Assembly (NCBI GenBank): GCA_017463145.1
Contig: JAFTPR010000010.1
Location: 1-36,375 of the forward strand
DNA: 36,375 nt
DNA from: Clostridia bacterium
Lineage (GTDB): Bacteria > Bacillota > Clostridia > Christensenellales > Borkfalkiaceae
Reading direction: 5' to 3'
This document shows positions 33,266 to 36,375 of the stretch, piece after piece (position 1 is the first letter of the stretch; the number at the start of each line of letters is the position of its first letter). The translations under genes were made by a program, and so were the position numbers. The notes under the pieces are model-generated. The model ran no database searches, was not told where the DNA came from, and worked only from the letters and a program-made list of their open reading frames with translations.

Positions 33266-34012
33266 TCAAGTATCAAGTTCTTTATAATAACAAATCTCTA
33301 TTTTTTCTTCTTCGGTAATACCAAAAAGTGCCGCGTATTTTTTATATTTCTCGTAAAAAATCTTTTTATACTCAATCAATCCATGTCTATCGTACCAATC
33401 AGCTTCATTAACAATGGACTCAACGATATTTTTCAAGGACGCCAAATCTTTAATTTCCTCTTCTGAAAATATTCCATTGATAAAGAAGAAAGAACTATTT
33501 TCGATAATATCAGCAATCCTACTATTTAATACTGTATAATAAGGCATTATTTGATTGCATAAAAAACCATGTTTTTTCCTTTCGATTTCCGCATCAACTA
33601 TGGGTTGTTCGTCATCTAAACTCATTTTCTCTTTTGCTTTTTCAATGCAACTTAAAAGCAATTTATTTATTTCGCCTATTTTCATTTCTTGAGAACAGAA
33701 AGTAAAACTTTGAGGATTGTGAAGATGTAAATATCCTGACGTTTTTTGTATTTCTAAAGCGAGAACTTGCTTCATCCATATTCTCGTCGACATAGTAACA
33801 AATTCACGTTGCTTGCTAATGTTAGCCTTTTGTTCGCGTAAATTAGCCGCCTCGACTCTCCATGAAACAATAGCGGAACAAAGAACGCCTGAACCTATCA
33901 TCGCCATAATATTCCAAATAACATCCCATACACAATCGGAAAAAATAGTGAATATTAGCGATAAAGTTGCAAGTACTCCAAAGGTTATCATAATGATATA
34001 TTTCTTTTTCAC
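33266..34012 (-). CDS. Two-TM membrane protein with helical cytoplasmic domain, third gene of FRG cassette
   Basis: A 248-residue protein starting at a GTG (34012) with AAAGGTGG 7 bases upstream; longer frames overlap the previous gene and lack a ribosome binding site. Two hydrophobic segments (about residues 6-23 and 30-50) form an N-terminal hairpin, followed by ~195 hydrophilic, mostly helical residues rich in Glu, Lys and Ile. No enzyme motif is visible. I do not recognise the family. It follows the zinc-ribbon gene by 14 bases and shares its low GC, so it is part of the same operon. Two-TM effector-like proteins are common in bacterial defence operons, but a role here is inference. Confidence 0.8.
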   Translation of the reverse strand: MKKKYIIMITFGVLATLSLIFTIFSDCVWDVIWNIMAMIGSGVLCSAIVSWRVEAANLREQKANISKQREFVTMSTRIWMKQVLALEIQKTSGYLHLHNPQSFTFCSQEMKIGEINKLLLSCIEKAKEKMSLDDEQPIVDAEIERKKHGFLCNQIMPYYTVLNSRIADIIENSSFFFINGIFSEEEIKDLASLKNIVESIVNEADWYDRHGLIEYKKIFYEKYKKYAALFGITEEEKIEICYYKELDT

Positions 34013-34026
34013 TTGTATTCCACCTT

Positions 34027-34767
34027 TTAATAATCTTTTTTCTTGCCACAACGCGAACAAATATCCGAAGTAAAGAAGATAAACTTTTTCTTGAACGCAC
34101 CGCCACAATGCTGACATAATCCTTGATTGCGGTAAGACCTTTTCTGCGCTTCAATTCTTTCTTGTCTTTTGCGCGCTTCTTCTTTCCTTTGTTGGTCTTG
34201 TTGCTTTCTCTTCGTATCTAAATCGACCACAGGAACTGTTATTTCTATCTTTTGCGGTTTTTGTTCGGGTGTATAGATTGTTGCTTGTTTTGCTGTGTTG
34301 CATTTTTTAAGATATAAGGGTATCGACTTCCATTCATTTATAAAAGATTCTAAATCGGAATAAGTCGCCGCTTTTGCATACAACACGCCTAATAACAACT
34401 TATGAGTGTCGTATCTATTGTACAGTTTTTCTTGTATAATAAACTCTACAATTTCACTCATTGTCGAATTGTTTATATTTATCAATGATTCAAACTGTTT
34501 TTTATCTATGAAATCTTCACAAGTCTGCTTTGATACAATATAAATAATCATTAAGCTCTTGTAATGCTGATATGTAAATTGCGATTTCGAAAGATTTGAA
34601 TAGCTTAAAAACGCGCCGTGTGTATTTTGACTTATCCTGTCCACTTCAACATGCTTTAATATCGCACTTACAATGATATTTTTTAACGTATTATCTTTTT
34701 CTATTTTTACAGCTTCTCGCTCCAAATAGAAGATTTTTAGAAACACCATTAAAGCTTGATATTCCAT
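34027..34767 (-). CDS. Coiled-coil plus C-terminal zinc-ribbon protein, second gene of FRG cassette
   Basis: A 246-residue protein. The first ~150 residues are helical with no recognised motif. A highly charged Lys/Arg/Gln/Glu coiled-coil follows (about 183-214: KRKQQDQQRKEEARKRQERI). The last 30 residues form a zinc ribbon with two CxxC knuckles, LCQHCGG and ICSRCGKK. The longer frame begins 25 codons earlier, inside the FRG gene; the ATG at 34767, 4 bases after the FRG stop, is the more natural start and implies translational coupling. The ribbon suggests nucleic-acid or protein binding. The family is not one I recognise. Confidence 0.8.
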   Translation of the reverse strand: MEYQALMVFLKIFYLEREAVKIEKDNTLKNIIVSAILKHVEVDRISQNTHGAFLSYSNLSKSQFTYQHYKSLMIIYIVSKQTCEDFIDKKQFESLININNSTMSEIVEFIIQEKLYNRYDTHKLLLGVLYAKAATYSDLESFINEWKSIPLYLKKCNTAKQATIYTPEQKPQKIEITVPVVDLDTKRKQQDQQRKEEARKRQERIEAQKRSYRNQGLCQHCGGAFKKKFIFFTSDICSRCGKKKDY

Positions 34768-34771
34768 AGCT

Positions 34772-35896
34772 TCAATTATACGACGACAGGAATTTCTTAA
34801 ACGGAAAGTGTGTGAACGGACTATATTTGCAGTTTTCCACATAGTTATCTAAATGATATTTACAATTTGCTGGACACAAGAAACCGCTTCCGATTGTAAA
34901 TGGACAACGCCCACGATACCTAAATCTATTTAATTCGTTGCTATCCGTAGATAACCCACATAAAATGAAAGCACCATCCTGCTTGATAATTCGTTTGTTG
35001 TTTTTTGTCGCCAAAACAATAATACTGCGTAATATATCTTCTTTTTTAATATTTGCTTCAAACGCAGGTTTTTCAAATCTTATTTCGTGCAATAATTTCC
35101 CCACCTTATCATTAAAATCTTTTTGCGATAACATATTGTCTTCTGCATTAAGCTTAAACATATTTTGTATTGCCTCGCTAAATACAGGCAAACTTGCCAA
35201 GATAGTAGCTGTATCGCTTTGAGGATATCTTATTTGATTTTTCTCCGACTCAATAAGAACAACTTCACCATCGCGATCAAAATGATTCTCACAAGCAAAA
35301 TATAAAGCGACCAAAGGATTCGTAGTAATATCCAATAATCTTGTCGGCAAACCATAGTGTTGCATTTCCACTAATTTTTCCAAGTGTGAGTGTAAATTAT
35401 AAAAATCATCTGGGCAAGTTATAAGTACCTCTTGATACATTTCGCTTTCTTTCTTTTTCCAAGAAAGATTTCGATAAATAGAAGGTTGCAAAACATAATT
35501 AACATCTGCGTGACCACGATAAAATGTCATTTTATCTCTTTTATTGTAATTGGCAATAGCAGAATTAAAGGAAGCAATAGATATAATCGGCTTAATTTCT
35601 ATTTTTCTTTCATTGTAAAAAATACCATTCTCGTAAACAATGTTATATTCAATAGAGCTCAGCTCCTTGATTTGCCCAAATAAGCTTAAAGTTTGATCTA
35701 TTCTTTGTTGTTTTTCTTCTAATGCGCCATACGCCCAATATAAAATAGCCTCTGCTTCTACTCGATTTATTTTTTCTTCTTTTTCAATCGAAAACCCCAT
35801 TTGTCCCCAAACTTGCCTAATCGTATCCTTTGTGGGATATTCCATTTTGTATAAATTGATAAATTTTGATTTTACAGTAGCTAAACGAAACGACAT
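34772..35896 (-). CDS. FRG-domain protein, first gene of a three-gene cassette
   Basis: A 374-residue protein with a clear FRG domain: MTFYRGHADVNYVLQPSIYR (residues 123-142, containing the Phe-x-Arg-Gly core) and LVEMQHYGLPTRLLDITTNP (175-194), then ALYFAC. The FRG domain (PF08867) occurs in many bacteria and phages; its biochemical activity is not established to my knowledge. The C-terminal ~50 residues have four cysteines (GRCPF, LCPANC, ENCKY) that could bind metal. The start ATG at 35896 has only a weak ribosome binding site; the alternative Met18 has none. Base composition is much more AT-rich than the core genes. It heads an operon of three tightly spaced genes and is divergent from the transposase. 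Confidence 0.88.
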   Translation of the reverse strand: MSFRLATVKSKFINLYKMEYPTKDTIRQVWGQMGFSIEKEEKINRVEAEAILYWAYGALEEKQQRIDQTLSLFGQIKELSSIEYNIVYENGIFYNERKIEIKPIISIASFNSAIANYNKRDKMTFYRGHADVNYVLQPSIYRNLSWKKKESEMYQEVLITCPDDFYNLHSHLEKLVEMQHYGLPTRLLDITTNPLVALYFACENHFDRDGEVVLIESEKNQIRYPQSDTATILASLPVFSEAIQNMFKLNAEDNMLSQKDFNDKVGKLLHEIRFEKPAFEANIKKEDILRSIIVLATKNNKRIIKQDGAFILCGLSTDSNELNRFRYRGRCPFTIGSGFLCPANCKYHLDNYVENCKYSPFTHFPFKKFLSSYN

Positions 35897-35981
35897 TTCT
35901 TCATTGCTACCATAGTTATTTCAAAAAATCCCAGATAAGCGTATCTCTCCTTAATTTATACTAGTCACTTCTTTAATTCTC
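35897..35981 (-). other. Upstream region of the FRG operon
   Basis: Minus-strand TATAAA near 35957-35962 could be a -10 box, but no good -35 is visible, and an AAGGAG-like sequence near 35950 has no start codon at the right distance. An imperfect inverted repeat (AGATA/TATCT) lies between. Either the FRG promoter is non-canonical or insertion of the neighbouring element has changed this region. Confidence 0.3.
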
Positions 35982-36033
35982 TTGTATTTCGTCTCGACTT
36001 TCCTTTATAATTAAATTACCGATATTTTATCGG
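35982..36033 (+). promoter_or_regulatory. Transposase promoter with 5' hairpin
   Basis: TTGTAT (35982-35987), 18-bp spacer, TATAAT (36006-36011). Just downstream, CCGATA (36019-36024) and TATCGG (36028-36033) form a perfect 6-bp stem with a 3-base loop, at the expected 5' end of the mRNA. Confidence 0.6.
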
Positions 36034-36060
36034 AATAAATAATTTTAAGGAGTTATACTC

Positions 36061-36375
36061 ATGAAAAAACACTATTCACCATCTCAAATCGCACAATGCT
36101 GTTTAGAATACAAGCGTGGGCTATCCGTTCAGGAACTAATGGAAAAGTATCAAATCCCCCGCAGCACTCTCTATTATTGGTTCAAGAAATATAATGATTT
36201 ACCGAAAAATAATCAAATTAAATTAACGCATGTCTGTGAAATTTTGCAAAAAGTCAACTGCACAGCATCTGCGCCTTTAAAGACAAGACTGTATGAATTA
36301 GAAAAGCTCTACGGGGAATATTCCGTACACGAATTATGTTCAGCTTTAAACGTAAGTCGTGGCACTTTTTACAAC
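36061..36375 (+). CDS. IS3-like transposase, N-terminal part (runs off right edge)
   Basis: The first 105 codons of a transposase. Residues 1-45 form a helix-turn-helix (SPSQIAQCCLEYKRGLSVQE, then YQIPRSTLYYWFKKY) like IS3-family OrfA. They are followed without a frame break by KTRLYELEKLYGEYSVHELC and ALNVSRGTFYN, resembling the N-terminus of IS3 OrfB. The DDE catalytic domain would lie outside the window. A fused OrfA-OrfB reading frame is seen in a subset of IS3 relatives. AAGGAG lies 8 bases before the ATG. The gene belongs to a mobile element whose left end should be between the FRG start and this promoter; I could not define the terminal inverted repeat. Confidence 0.85.
   Translation, partial: MKKHYSPSQIAQCCLEYKRGLSVQELMEKYQIPRSTLYYWFKKYNDLPKNNQIKLTHVCEILQKVNCTASAPLKTRLYELEKLYGEYSVHELCSALNVSRGTFYN

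Noticed and set aside
33004-33276. 90-codon minus-strand frame downstream of the FRG cassette
   Set aside because: It spans the terminator hairpin at 33203-33234, has no ribosome binding site and resembles no protein I know.
35897-36060. Terminal inverted repeat of the IS element
   Set aside because: Short inverted repeats are present, but without the right end no pair of matching termini or target duplication can be shown.

Overview
The window looks like a chromosomal segment of an uncultured low-to-mid-GC member of the Clostridia (Firmicutes). The strongest evidence is a complete SCIFF peptide and SCIFF maturase pair lying between yajC/TIGR04086 and secD-secF, followed on the same strand by recJ, a bifunctional relA/spoT, a glyoxalase-II-like hydrolase and hemZ. 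That order is a familiar clostridial neighbourhood. Canonical TTGACA-17-TATAAT promoters and GGAGG ribosome binding sites are frequent. Nearly every gene is on the minus strand.

Layout, left to right. (1) 1-410: the 5' end of a 16S rRNA gene leaves the window on the left (minus strand), with its leader and two tandem promoters. (2) 469-3685: a PHP-domain phosphoesterase, two tiny membrane proteins, a DPM1/GtrB-like glycosyltransferase and a membrane protein with a Cys/Asp-rich tail that appears to be translated from a leaderless mRNA. (3) 3747-6383: rpsO-pnp; rpsO has no recognisable start codon in this sequence. (4) 6409-12937: hemZ, metallo-hydrolase, relA and recJ. (5) 13040-18456: secF, secD, SCIFF maturase, SCIFF peptide, a TIGR04086-like membrane protein and yajC. 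SecF and YajC carry long acidic Pro/Glu/Ala/Thr tails. The TIGR04086 gene has its ribosome binding site inside the terminator hairpin of yajC. (6) 18613-22770: two ABC exporters in a four-gene operon, drrAB-like and ecsA-like. (7) 22899-31828: tgt plus four related lipoprotein genes built from InlB/Flg_new beta-repeat modules, with GLUG-like or glycine-rich C-termini. The first gene of this operon is split by one extra A in an A9 tract just after its lipobox. (8) 31910-32851: a membrane-anchored alpha/beta hydrolase. (9) 33266-36375: a clearly AT-richer, probably acquired segment with a three-gene operon (FRG-domain protein, coiled-coil/zinc-ribbon protein, two-TM membrane protein) beside the 5' part of an IS3-like transposase that runs off the right edge.

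How the parts work together: YajC, SecD and SecF assist Sec protein export and would serve the secreted lipoproteins. SCIFF and its maturase form a radical-SAM ranthipeptide pair. RelA, PNPase, S15, the 16S operon and Tgt belong to translation, RNA turnover and its control. The most novel material is the FRG three-gene cassette, a candidate defence module by domain and context only, and the possibly phase-variable lipoprotein operon.
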